From NCBI GenBank assembly GCA_025463905.1, contig JAODBJ010000131.1:1-33961 (forward strand): a DNA stretch of 33,961 nt, given 5' to 3'. Positions 24,195-30,699 of the stretch are shown here, in pieces. Numbering within the stretch: the stretch's first letter is position 1; each line of letters opens with the position of its first letter. Below the pieces are notes generated by a model, which had not been told where the DNA came from, made no database searches, and saw only the letters and a list, made by a program, of their open reading frames with translations. This stretch comes from Actinomycetes bacterium (GTDB lineage: Bacteria > Actinomycetota > Acidimicrobiia > IMCC26256 > PALSA-610). A program made the translations under genes and the position numbers.

Positions 24195-25190
24195 ATGAAC
24201 TGGACCGGGATTCTCAGCGATGGCGTCCGCGCCGGCCTCGGCATCAACGCCGCGATCTACGCGCTCGCGGCCGTCGGCTTAAACGTGCAGTTCGGCTACG
24301 CCGGCTTGTGGAACTTCGGCCAGGCGGGTTTCTTGCTCGTCGGCGGCTACGGCACTGCTATTGCCGTGAGCAGTTGGGGGCTGTGGCTGCCGTGGGCGGT
24401 GCTCGTCGGTATCGCGGCGTCGATCCTGCTCGGACTCCTGCTCGGCGTCCCGACGTTGCGCCTGCGCGGCGACTATCTGGCGATCGTCACCATCGCGGCC
24501 GCCGAAATCCTGCGCATCGTCGTCAACTCCACGAAGGTGCAGTCCGTGACCGGAGGACCGCAGGGCATCGGTGGGTTCGCGAACTGGTTTTTCGATCACA
24601 ACCCGATCGCGCGGGGTCGCTACGGATTCGGCACGATCACCTACGACCAACGTCAGTTGTGGGTGACGCTTGTGACGTGGGTGCTTGTCGCGCTCGCGTC
24701 CGTGTTGGTTGCGCTACTCGTGCACAGCCCGTGGGGGCGGGTCGTTCGTGCCATCCGCGAAGACGAGGACGCAGTTCGATCGCTGGGCAAGAACGTGTAC
24801 TCGTACAAGATGCAAGCGCTGTTGCTCGGCGGTGCGATCGGCGGCGTCGCGGGGATCATGCTCGTGTTCGATCAACAGTTCATTCAGCCCGACCTCTTCC
24901 AGTCGGCCATCACCTTCTACGCATTCGCCGCGCTGATCCTCGGTGGCACCGCGCGCATTTTGGGTCCAATTCTGGGCGCGATCGCGTTCTGGTTCCTCGT
25001 CGAGGGCGCAGACAGCTTCCTCGGCAACGCAGTCGACCACAACTTCCTCGGAGTCGGCCACCTGGTCGATCCGACGCAGATCGGTACGTTCCGCTTCGTG
25101 CTCGTCGGGCTCGTCATCATGCTGCTGGTGATCTTCCGGCCTCAAGGATTCCTCGGGTCCCGGCAGGAAGTGATGCTCGGTGAGCAATAG
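24195..25190 (+). CDS. livM: branched-chain amino acid-type ABC permease (LivM-like)
   Basis: The 331-residue permease shows LivM-family signatures: AVGLNVQFGYAGLWNFGQAG near the N-terminus, LRLRGDYLAIVTIAAAEILR, VRAIREDEDAVRSLGKNV (coupling-loop type) and FYAFAALILGGTARILGPIL. About nine hydrophobic helices are seen. It starts 5 bases after the LivH-like stop; its end overlaps the LivG-like start by 11 bases. It pairs with the fused LivH-like permease to form the channel of the importer. Confidence 0.93.
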   Translation: MNWTGILSDGVRAGLGINAAIYALAAVGLNVQFGYAGLWNFGQAGFLLVGGYGTAIAVSSWGLWLPWAVLVGIAASILLGLLLGVPTLRLRGDYLAIVTIAAAEILRIVVNSTKVQSVTGGPQGIGGFANWFFDHNPIARGRYGFGTITYDQRQLWVTLVTWVLVALASVLVALLVHSPWGRVVRAIREDEDAVRSLGKNVYSYKMQALLLGGAIGGVAGIMLVFDQQFIQPDLFQSAITFYAFAALILGGTARILGPILGAIAFWFLVEGADSFLGNAVDHNFLGVGHLVDPTQIGTFRFVLVGLVIMLLVIFRPQGFLGSRQEVMLGEQ

Positions 25191-25977
25191 CTCCGACGCC
25201 GTTCCGGATCCGATCCTCGTCGTGGAGTCGGTCGTACGACGCTTCGATGGCTTGGTTGCGGTATCGGTCGATCACCTCGCGGTGCATCGTCACACGATCA
25301 CCGCGCTCATCGGTCCCAACGGAGCGGGCAAGACGACGTTGTTCAACGTCTTGACCGGTTTCGATCGTGCCGACGCAGGAAGTTGGAAGTTCGATGGCGT
25401 CGATGTCTCCGGCTGGCCCGCGTATCGCCTCGCCCGGCAGGGCATGGTCCGAACGTTCCAACTCACCAAGGCGTTGGCGGGCTTGACGGTGCTCGACAAC
25501 ATGCTTCTAGGCGCCTCCGGTCAGTCGGGCGAGCGCATCGTCGTCGCTCCGTTTCGCTTCCGCTGGCGTGCGGAGGAGCGCGCAACACACGAGCGCGCAC
25601 TCGCACTGCTCGACGACTTCGGATTGTCGGCGAGACAGCGCGATCTTGCTGCGACGTTGTCGGGCGGTCAGCGCAAGCTGCTCGAGATGGCCCGCGCGCT
25701 GATGGTCGAACCGAAGCTCGTGATGCTCGACGAACCTATGGCGGGCGTCAACCCGGCACTGGTGCAATCGCTTCTGCACCATGTGCAGCGATTGCGCGAC
25801 GAAGGTCGAACCGTCGTCTTCGTGGAGCACGACATGGACGTGGTCATGTCTATTTCCGATCGCGTCGTATGCATGGCCGAGGGACGGGTCATCGCCGACG
25901 GCACGCCGGAGGAAGTTGTCGACAATCAGGCCGTCGTCGACGCGTACCTCGGACAGCGCCACGCGAGAGCACGATGA
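25180..25977 (+). CDS. livG: branched-chain amino acid-type ABC ATPase (LivG-like)
   Basis: The 265-residue ATPase has Walker A GPNGAGKTT (45-53), LivG-typical GMVRTFQLTKALAGLTVLDN, signature LSGGQ (160-164), Walker B LVMLDEPMAGVNP (180-192) and switch His217 in VEHDMDVVMSISDRV. It begins with GTG inside the LivM-like gene. With the LivF-like protein it forms the ATPase heterodimer. Confidence 0.95.
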   Translation: MSNSSDAVPDPILVVESVVRRFDGLVAVSVDHLAVHRHTITALIGPNGAGKTTLFNVLTGFDRADAGSWKFDGVDVSGWPAYRLARQGMVRTFQLTKALAGLTVLDNMLLGASGQSGERIVVAPFRFRWRAEERATHERALALLDDFGLSARQRDLAATLSGGQRKLLEMARALMVEPKLVMLDEPMAGVNPALVQSLLHHVQRLRDEGRTVVFVEHDMDVVMSISDRVVCMAEGRVIADGTPEEVVDNQAVVDAYLGQRHARAR

Positions 25978-25978
25978 G

Positions 25979-26749
25979 ATGAGCGTCGGGAACGCTGTCC
26001 TTCTCGATGCACGCGACGTCGTCGCCGGCTACCTCCCCGGCGTCGACATCTTGAACGGCTGCAGCGTCGAGGTGCACGAAGGTGAGATCGTCGGGGTCAT
26101 CGGGCCCAACGGCGCGGGAAAGTCGACGCTGTTACGGGCAATCTTCGCGCTCGTGCCGCTCCGGCGAGGTGCGGTGCATCTACGGGGCGACGACATCACG
26201 GTGCGTCCGCCGCACGAGCTCGTGCGGCGCGGCGTCGGCTACGTGCCGCAGCTGCACAACGTGTTCCCAGCCCTGACGGTCGAGGACAACCTTCGCATGG
26301 GTTGTTTTCTCCGCCCCCACGACTTCCACGAACGGCGAGACGAGCTCCTCGGCCTGTTGCCGCGTCTCGGCGAGCGCTTGCAGCAGCGCGCTGGTTCGTT
26401 GTCGGGTGGTGAACGCCAGATGCTCGCAATGGCCCGCGCGCTCATGATGCAACCAACGGTCCTGCTGCTCGACGAGCCATCGGCCGGCCTGTCGCCGATG
26501 ATGCAGGACGACGTCTTCGACCGGATCGTCAGCGTGAACCAGAGCGGCGTGTCGGTGCTGATCGTCGAGCAGAACGCGCGCCGGTGCCTCGAGGTGGCTC
26601 ACCGCGGCTACGTGCTCGATCAAGGTCGCAACGCCTACACCGGAACGGGCGCCGAACTGCTCGACGACGACAAGGTCGTGCAGCTGTATCTCGGCACACT
26701 CGCGCGCGCCGGGGCCCGGGGTGAAGCCCCGGGCCCCGATAACGCATGA
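25979..26749 (+). CDS. livF: branched-chain amino acid-type ABC ATPase (LivF-like), with hairpin-encoded C-terminal tail
   Basis: The 256-residue ATPase has Walker A GPNGAGKST (42-50), signature LSGGE (141-145), Walker B LLLDEPSAGLSP (162-173) and the LivF-type VLIVEQNARRCLEVAHRGYV. The ATG follows one base after the LivG-like stop. The LivF core ends around LYLGT (240); the last ~13 residues (RAGARGEAPGPDNA) are encoded by a perfect 12-bp GC palindrome and look like an added tail. The convergent lipoprotein gene ends 7 bases away. Confidence 0.95.
   Translation: MSVGNAVLLDARDVVAGYLPGVDILNGCSVEVHEGEIVGVIGPNGAGKSTLLRAIFALVPLRRGAVHLRGDDITVRPPHELVRRGVGYVPQLHNVFPALTVEDNLRMGCFLRPHDFHERRDELLGLLPRLGERLQQRAGSLSGGERQMLAMARALMMQPTVLLLDEPSAGLSPMMQDDVFDRIVSVNQSGVSVLIVEQNARRCLEVAHRGYVLDQGRNAYTGTGAELLDDDKVVQLYLGTLARAGARGEAPGPDNA
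26710..26738. terminator. perfect 12-bp GC hairpin at the convergent livF/lipoprotein gene ends
   Basis: CGGGGCCCGGGG (26710-26721), loop TGAAG, CCCCGGGCCCCG (26727-26738). The stem is perfect and lies inside the last codons of the LivF-like gene, ten bases before its stop, opposite the end of the convergent lipoprotein gene. It has no U-run. It can act as a two-way terminator or mRNA-end stabiliser, or be a REP-like repeat captured by the reading frame. Confidence 0.55.
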
Positions 26750-26756
26750 GTGTCGG

Positions 26757-28061
26757 TCAGCCGTTGATCTTGATCTGCGCCGCACCCGGGACATTGGCGT
26801 AGCCGCCCTTGGCGTCGTACTGCCAGACGTCGTACACGCCGTTGCCGGGCTCGTGTTTGCTGGTGAGGTCCACCGGGCCCGACGCGCCGTCGTAGTCGAT
26901 GTCGGTGCCGGCCTTGAGGAGGTCGGAGCACGACTTGAAGTTCTGGCACTTCGTACCGCCAAAGCTCACCGCGATCATCTTGGCCTTGATCTTGGCGGGA
27001 TCATCGGACCCGGCCGCCTGCGCGGCGAGCGCGATGAGGTTGGCGCAGTCGTAGTAGTACGAGGAGAAGATCGTGTCGATCTTCGTCGCCGCGAACCTGG
27101 CGATGAACGGGTTCGTCACGCCCGACGGTGCCGCGGCCGGTGCCGTTCCCTTGATCCCTTGCACAACTGCGGGATTGCTCGGATCGACCGCCTTGGACAA
27201 CGAAGAACTCTGCATGCCGTCGGCCGTGTAGACCTGAACGTTCTTCGGTCCGACGTTCTGGGCAATCATTTCCTTGAGCACCTTGCCGCCATCGTCGTTG
27301 AAACCGATCACGACGATCGCGTCGGCACCTTTGCCGGCCACCTTGGAAACGTCTGCTCTGTAGTCGGAAGACTTCGGGTCGTACGCGACATTGGCCACCA
27401 CATCGGCACCGCCGCCGGTGAGTGCCTTCGACAGCGAGGAACCGAAGCCCGTGCCGTACGAATCATTGCGCGTGAGGATCGCGATCTTGTGCTTGTTGCC
27501 GCTCAACACCAGCTGCGCGAGTGCTGGGCCCTGCAGATTGTCCGACGGCGCAGTGCGGAAGAAATACCCGCCTCCGGCACCACCGGCGACCGACAGCGCA
27601 GCGGACGTGGTCGAACCCGAACAGGCAACGACACTGTTCGTCTTGATCTTGTCGATGATGCCGAGCGCGGTTGTTGACGAGGCCGGGCCGACGATGGCGT
27701 CGACCTTGCCGGACGTGAGCAAAGTATCCAGCGAGCTCGACGCAACGTCGGGGCTCGTGCCGTCGTCGGCATGCTTGACGACAACCGGCTTACCGTTGAC
27801 GCCGCCGGCCGCGTTGATCTCGGCCACGGCCATCGTCAGCGGCGTGTTCAGCGACTTGTAGATAACAGAGAGATCACCGGACTGCGGTAGTAGCGCACCC
27901 AGCACGAGCTGGCCGTTGACGTTGCCACGCGCTCTTGACGAAGCACCCGTGGTGCTCGTCGATCCTGACTTCGCATTCTTGCTGCTGCTGCCGCATGCGG
28001 CCGCAGCGAGCGCGAGGACCACGACGATGGTGATCGCACCCAGGTTCTTGCGTTGTGCCAT
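26757..28061 (-). CDS. branched-chain amino acid-type ABC substrate-binding lipoprotein
   Basis: The 434-residue lipoprotein starts at an ATG with GGGAGA upstream (in-frame codons further upstream carry no signal). The N-terminus has a hydrophobic core and lipobox LAAAAC (Cys23), followed by a Ser/Thr-rich linker. The mature part has the type 1 periplasmic-binding fold: VLGALLPQSGDLSVIYKSLN, AVAEINAAGGVNGKPVVVKH, DAIVGPASSTTALGIIDKI, and GADAIVVIGFNDDGGKVLKE. It faces the permease/ATPase genes convergently with a 7-base gap and is the obvious partner of that importer. A TAGGTT hexamer 32 bases upstream of the start could be its -10. The ligand is unknown. Confidence 0.93.
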   Translation of the reverse strand: MAQRKNLGAITIVVVLALAAAACGSSSKNAKSGSTSTTGASSRARGNVNGQLVLGALLPQSGDLSVIYKSLNTPLTMAVAEINAAGGVNGKPVVVKHADDGTSPDVASSSLDTLLTSGKVDAIVGPASSTTALGIIDKIKTNSVVACSGSTTSAALSVAGGAGGGYFFRTAPSDNLQGPALAQLVLSGNKHKIAILTRNDSYGTGFGSSLSKALTGGGADVVANVAYDPKSSDYRADVSKVAGKGADAIVVIGFNDDGGKVLKEMIAQNVGPKNVQVYTADGMQSSSLSKAVDPSNPAVVQGIKGTAPAAAPSGVTNPFIARFAATKIDTIFSSYYYDCANLIALAAQAAGSDDPAKIKAKMIAVSFGGTKCQNFKSCSDLLKAGTDIDYDGASGPVDLTSKHEPGNGVYDVWQYDAKGGYANVPGAAQIKING

Positions 28062-28093
28062 GTGCTGTCTCCCGTTCCGGATGAGCGACGCGG

Positions 28094-28099
28094 AACCTA
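28094..28099 (-). promoter_or_regulatory. putative -10 hexamer TAGGTT for the lipoprotein gene
   Basis: Minus-strand TAGGTT lies 32 bases upstream of the lipoprotein ATG, leaving room for a short leader with its GGGAGA ribosome binding site. No strong -35 is visible 17 bases further up. Confidence 0.3.
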
Positions 28100-28197
28100 G
28101 CCTCGCAGGACCATGGCGTGAGGCATCCCCTTCAATCTCCGTTCGGTCCGAGTCGGGTGATTGCGTCCGCCGAGGGATGCACACGGCTGACCGGCAT

Positions 28198-28242
28198 CGT
28201 CAACCTCGGTCGCGTCAACCTCGATCGTGTCAACGCGCTCGC
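28198..28242. repeat. three 15-bp direct repeats upstream of the lipoprotein gene
   Basis: CGTCAACCTCGGTCG (28198-28212), CGTCAACCTCGATCG (28213-28227) and the diverged TGTCAACGCGCTCGC (28228-28242) stand head to tail. They lie 137-181 bases upstream of the lipoprotein start in a gene-free spacer (28062-28290). They may be activator sites or decayed coding; no gene is convincing there. Confidence 0.45.
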
Positions 28243-28290
28243 GGACACGTTTCCGGGCTTCGCGTGGCGACTTCGGCGATCAGGTCGGGA

Positions 28291-28887
28291 TCATGCGTTC
28301 GCCGAAGCAGTGTGGTGCAGCTCCGTCGTCAACCGAGCAGTCAGCGCGTCGAGGGTGCGGTGCCCGATGCTGAAGTAGCGACGACCCGGACGCACGTGAT
28401 TTTGGGGCTCGAGGCTGACCTTGGTCCACGCGCCGAGACGGGGCCACAGCTGCAGCTCGACAGGAATCCATCGCCGCAGCCACGGGCTACGCAGAGCCCC
28501 ATGCAGCCGCCACGTGCCGCTCGGTTCAAGGCTCGGTGCTTCGAGCACGAGCTGCCGGCTCACACGGACGCGCGCGTCGTTGGCCCGTCGACGCCACCAG
28601 TTCGGAAGATCGGCAAGCAACGCCGGGTTCAGAGCGGTCATTCGAGTGAACGTCGCGGATCTCCGATCGCCCGCGTCCACTGGCGATCGGAGATCCCCGG
28701 CGATCAACCAGGGCGGTCGAGTGCGAATCGATGCTGCGCCTGCGAGGGTTGCGCTCCTCCGCTTTGGGCGGATCGCGAACAGGTCGCGCATGCGCCAGTA
28801 ACTGGCAACCGGTGCCGGCGGCACCGGCACACAGTCCTCGTACACCGGGAGCGGCTCGAGGACATCGTCGTCACACGACTCGTCCAA
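28291..28887 (-). CDS. hypothetical protein, 198 aa, interrupted by an inverted repeat
   Basis: I do not recognise the family. The C-terminal half (GTWRLHGALRSPWLRRWIPVELQLW, then LGAWTKVSLEPQNHVRPGRRYFSIGHRTLDALTARLT, shown in parts) looks like real protein, alternating strands and a final helix as in small SRPBCC-like folds. The N-terminal half is rich in Arg and Pro. Residues around 64-77 (AGDLRSPVDAGDRRSA) are encoded by a perfect inverted repeat and may be an in-frame insertion. The TTG start at 28887 has no ribosome binding site, but a TAGCCT hexamer sits 9 bases upstream; an ATG inside (residue ~33) is an alternative. Confidence 0.5.
   Translation of the reverse strand: MDESCDDDVLEPLPVYEDCVPVPPAPVASYWRMRDLFAIRPKRRSATLAGAASIRTRPPWLIAGDLRSPVDAGDRRSATFTRMTALNPALLADLPNWWRRRANDARVRVSRQLVLEAPSLEPSGTWRLHGALRSPWLRRWIPVELQLWPRLGAWTKVSLEPQNHVRPGRRYFSIGHRTLDALTARLTTELHHTASANA
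28657..28696. repeat. perfect 15-bp inverted repeat with 10-base loop
   Basis: GGATCTCCGATCGCC (28657-28671) and GGCGATCGGAGATCC (28682-28696) are exact reverse complements around a 10-base loop. The element lies within the reading frame of the hypothetical protein and keeps it open, like small palindromic repeat elements inserted into genes. No second copy was found by eye in this window. Confidence 0.7.
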
Positions 28888-28896
28888 GGCACAGTC

Positions 28897-28902
28897 AGGC
28901 TA
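28897..28902 (-). promoter_or_regulatory. putative -10 hexamer TAGCCT for the 198-aa hypothetical gene
   Basis: Minus-strand TAGCCT ends 9 bases before the TTG start and overlaps the end of the ArsR reading frame region; it fits the leaderless pattern seen for other genes here. Confidence 0.3.
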
Positions 28903-28906
28903 GCGC

Positions 28907-29476
28907 TCACCCATCCAGTGGGAATCGAATTCGACGGACCGAGATCAGGGAATGTGCACCCGTCGAATCCGTCTCGTGACAACGAGTTGTAGGGACGAAA
29001 GTAGGGACGGCACGAACCCATCTACATCCACGTTCTCGATCGACGGCGCTGCTTCCGATCCCTCCTGTAACCGGGTCTAGTCCCGTAACGCTGTCAGATC
29101 TCAGAGCACTCCGACCTCCGTCGGTGTCAGCGCTCGTGAAGGGATCGGCGGCGTGTGCTTGTTCGGCGAGTTCCTTTATCGCTCGGAGGCGGCGGTCCCA
29201 GCGGTTGGCAACTTGGGACAAGGCGCCGGTTGCTTCGGCGAGGCGCTGTTCGCGGACCTTGTAGCGAACTTCGCGTCCTTGACGGTGCGCGTCTATCAGT
29301 CCGACTCGCTGCAGGATCGAGAGATGTTTGGATATCGCTTGGCGACTGACAGGCATGTCCGCGGTGAGTGTCGTCGCCGTGGCCTGACCGCGGGCAACGA
29401 GGAGATCGAGCAGTTTGCGGCGAGTCGGATCGGCCATCGCTTCCCAGAGATCGTCGTCCTCGTCTTGGTCGCTCAT
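28907..29476 (-). CDS. ArsR-family transcriptional regulator with unusual C-terminal extension
   Basis: Residues 1-~110 are a standard winged-helix ArsR regulator: LWEAMADPTRRKLLDLLVAR, then TATTLTADMPVSRQAISKHLS and ILQRVGLIDAHRQGREVRYKV, ending ELAEQAHAADPF. No metal-binding Cys pair is seen, so it is of the SdpR/AHSA1-linked, non-metal type. The frame runs on for ~80 residues of family-foreign sequence (GGIGSSAVDRERGCRWVRA...), suggesting loss of the original stop. The ATG overlaps the SRPBCC stop (ATGA). ArsR-SRPBCC pairs usually regulate themselves. The true functional end may be near 29140. Confidence 0.88.
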   Translation of the reverse strand: MSDQDEDDDLWEAMADPTRRKLLDLLVARGQATATTLTADMPVSRQAISKHLSILQRVGLIDAHRQGREVRYKVREQRLAEATGALSQVANRWDRRLRAIKELAEQAHAADPFTSADTDGGRSALRSDSVTGLDPVTGGIGSSAVDRERGCRWVRAVPTFVPTTRCHETDSTGAHSLISVRRIRFPLDG

Positions 29477-29940
29477 CGTGAAGATTCATGCCCGGCGACG
29501 AACAGGTCTCGCAGCCTGTCTCCTTGGACCTGCCAGCCGTGTCGGTGCTGGTCGACGTACTTCTGCTTGTCGTCGTCGGTCCAGTCGAGTTGGTCGAGCC
29601 CGGTTTCGACCACGCGCAGGCGTGATCGCGCGTCGCCGTCCGCGGTGAGTGTGAACGTCACGAGCGTCGAGTTGCCGGCCGTTGCGTGTTCGCCGGGCGG
29701 ATACGACCAACGGAACGAGAAGCGATGCGGCCGCTCGGCGGCGACAACCGTGATGTCGACCACGAGCGGGTCATCCGTGTCTGCGCGGAACGTGAGTGTG
29801 CCGACCGCGCCGGGTCGCGCTTCGAGTTCCACCGCATCGCTGAACCAGGTGCGGATCTGTTCGGGTTCGGTGATCGTGCGCCACACGACGTCTACCGGGG
29901 CCTCGATCTCGATGTCGCGTTCGATCGTGTAGGTGCTCAT
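29473..29940 (-). CDS. SRPBCC/AHSA1-family protein
   Basis: The 155-residue protein has the AHSA1 pattern: IERDIEIEAPVDVVWRTITE, the W-F loop RTWFSDAVELEARPGAVGTL, PHRFSFRWSYPPGEHATAG, a TLVTFTLTADGDARSRLRVV strand pair and the closing helix HGWQVQGDRLRDLF. It precedes and overlaps the ArsR gene, the common SRPBCC-ArsR two-gene unit. Members have a hydrophobic cavity and ligands are mostly unknown. The promoter should lie in the 102-base spacer, which holds a 13-bp inverted repeat. Confidence 0.92.
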   Translation of the reverse strand: MSTYTIERDIEIEAPVDVVWRTITEPEQIRTWFSDAVELEARPGAVGTLTFRADTDDPLVVDITVVAAERPHRFSFRWSYPPGEHATAGNSTLVTFTLTADGDARSRLRVVETGLDQLDWTDDDKQKYVDQHRHGWQVQGDRLRDLFVAGHESSR

Positions 29941-29962
29941 GGGCGCCAGTCTCGTTTGGTGT

Positions 29963-30014
29963 TCGGGTTCAGCGTCGCCAGGAACGTTCGTGTGCCCGTC
30001 AACGCTGAACCCGA
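29963..30014. repeat. 13-bp inverted repeat between two SRPBCC genes
   Basis: TCGGGTTCAGCGT (29963-29975) and ACGCTGAACCCGA (30002-30014) are exact reverse complements separated by 26 bases. The element fills the spacer between the stop of the upstream SRPBCC gene (30043) and the start of the next (29940). It could be a terminator or attenuator hairpin, or a pair of binding sites. Confidence 0.55.
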
Positions 30015-30042
30015 CGCAAGGCGGGTGATCGGTTCGTCAAGG

Positions 30043-30528
30043 TCAGGCCGACGCGTCGCGCGGTTCGTTCGGGCGGCCGACACCGGTCTCGAGGAACTGG
30101 TACAGGCTGGGCATGAAGTGGTTCCAGCCGGCGCGGCACTGGTCGAAGCACTCCAGCGCGGGCCCCAATCCGACGTGCCGGAACTCGATGGTGCTGGTCC
30201 CGTCGGCGTTCGGCCGCACCGAGAACGACGGCTTGGTGCCGACCCAGTCGGCCATCACCGCACAGTCCGTCACCGTCCAGGTGACCTGGTTTGTTTCCGG
30301 AGCGTGTTCGACCGTGAAGAAGACGAAGGGAGCGTCGCCGCCGATGAAGAGCTGCACCTCGTCGTCATGACGCTCGGACCCAGTCACGGCTGTCCACCAG
30401 CGGCTAATCAATGTGTCGTCGGTCAGGGCCGCGACGATCTGCGGCAACGGAACGCGCACCCGCATTTCGTAGGTGTAGTCGTCCGCGGCTGCGGTAACGG
30501 GCGAAGCGAGAGAGGAACGGTCCGTCAT
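30043..30528 (-). CDS. SRPBCC/START-like protein
   Basis: The 161-residue protein begins at an ATG with AGGAGA 5 bases upstream (16 in-frame codons further upstream are not family-like). It shows YEMRVRVPLPQIVAALTDDTL followed by ISRWWTAVTG (W-W loop), VQLFIGGDAPFVFFTVEH, VTWTVTDCAVMADWVGTKPSF and a C-terminal helix CRAGWNHFMPSLYQFLETG. This is an AHSA1/polyketide-cyclase-like cavity protein. Two near-identical palindromes lie directly upstream, so it is probably repressed by a dimeric regulator, perhaps the ArsR protein encoded downstream. Confidence 0.88.
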   Translation of the reverse strand: MTDRSSLASPVTAAADDYTYEMRVRVPLPQIVAALTDDTLISRWWTAVTGSERHDDEVQLFIGGDAPFVFFTVEHAPETNQVTWTVTDCAVMADWVGTKPSFSVRPNADGTSTIEFRHVGLGPALECFDQCRAGWNHFMPSLYQFLETGVGRPNEPRDASA

Positions 30529-30564
30529 GATGTCTCCTGTTCGAGCCGCCGGGGGCGTTCCCGG

Positions 30565-30587
30565 ACGTGCAACCAATCATTGCACGT
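30565..30587. promoter_or_regulatory. operator palindrome 1
   Basis: ACGTGCAA (30565-30572) and TTGCACGT (30580-30587) are perfect 8-bp arms around CCAATCA. The core GCAACCAATCATTGC resembles sites placed before ArsR/AHSA1 genes (CAACC..GGTTG type). Centre at 30576, 48 bases upstream of the SRPBCC start. Confidence 0.6.
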
Positions 30588-30598
30588 TGCTGCCGAAC

Positions 30599-30617
30599 AC
30601 GCAACCATTAGTTGCGT
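30599..30617. promoter_or_regulatory. operator palindrome 2
   Basis: ACGCAA (30599-30604) and TTGCGT (30612-30617) are perfect arms around CCATTAG. The core GCAACCATTAGTTGC matches palindrome 1 at 12 of 15 positions. The two centres are 32 bases apart, about three helical turns, so two dimers could bind on the same face. The divergent AraC gene starts 83 bases further on. Confidence 0.6.
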
Positions 30618-30699
30618 AACTTTGGAGCGACCCGCGAGGAAGGGCCGAGCGACTGCCCCTCCCGGCCAGTCACCGCGAGTTCTGTGGTGCAATCACGAC

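Noticed and set aside
28118-28378. Plus-strand open frame with VNLGR-VNLDR-VNALA repeats
   Set aside because: It has no ribosome binding site, overlaps the hypothetical gene on the other strand and does not resemble pentapeptide-repeat proteins beyond the three units; treated as DNA repeats.
28905-28990. Possible tRNA suggested by TTCGATTCCCAC and GGATTCGAC on the minus strand
   Set aside because: No acceptor stem, D-arm or anticodon arm can be built around these T-loop-like strings.
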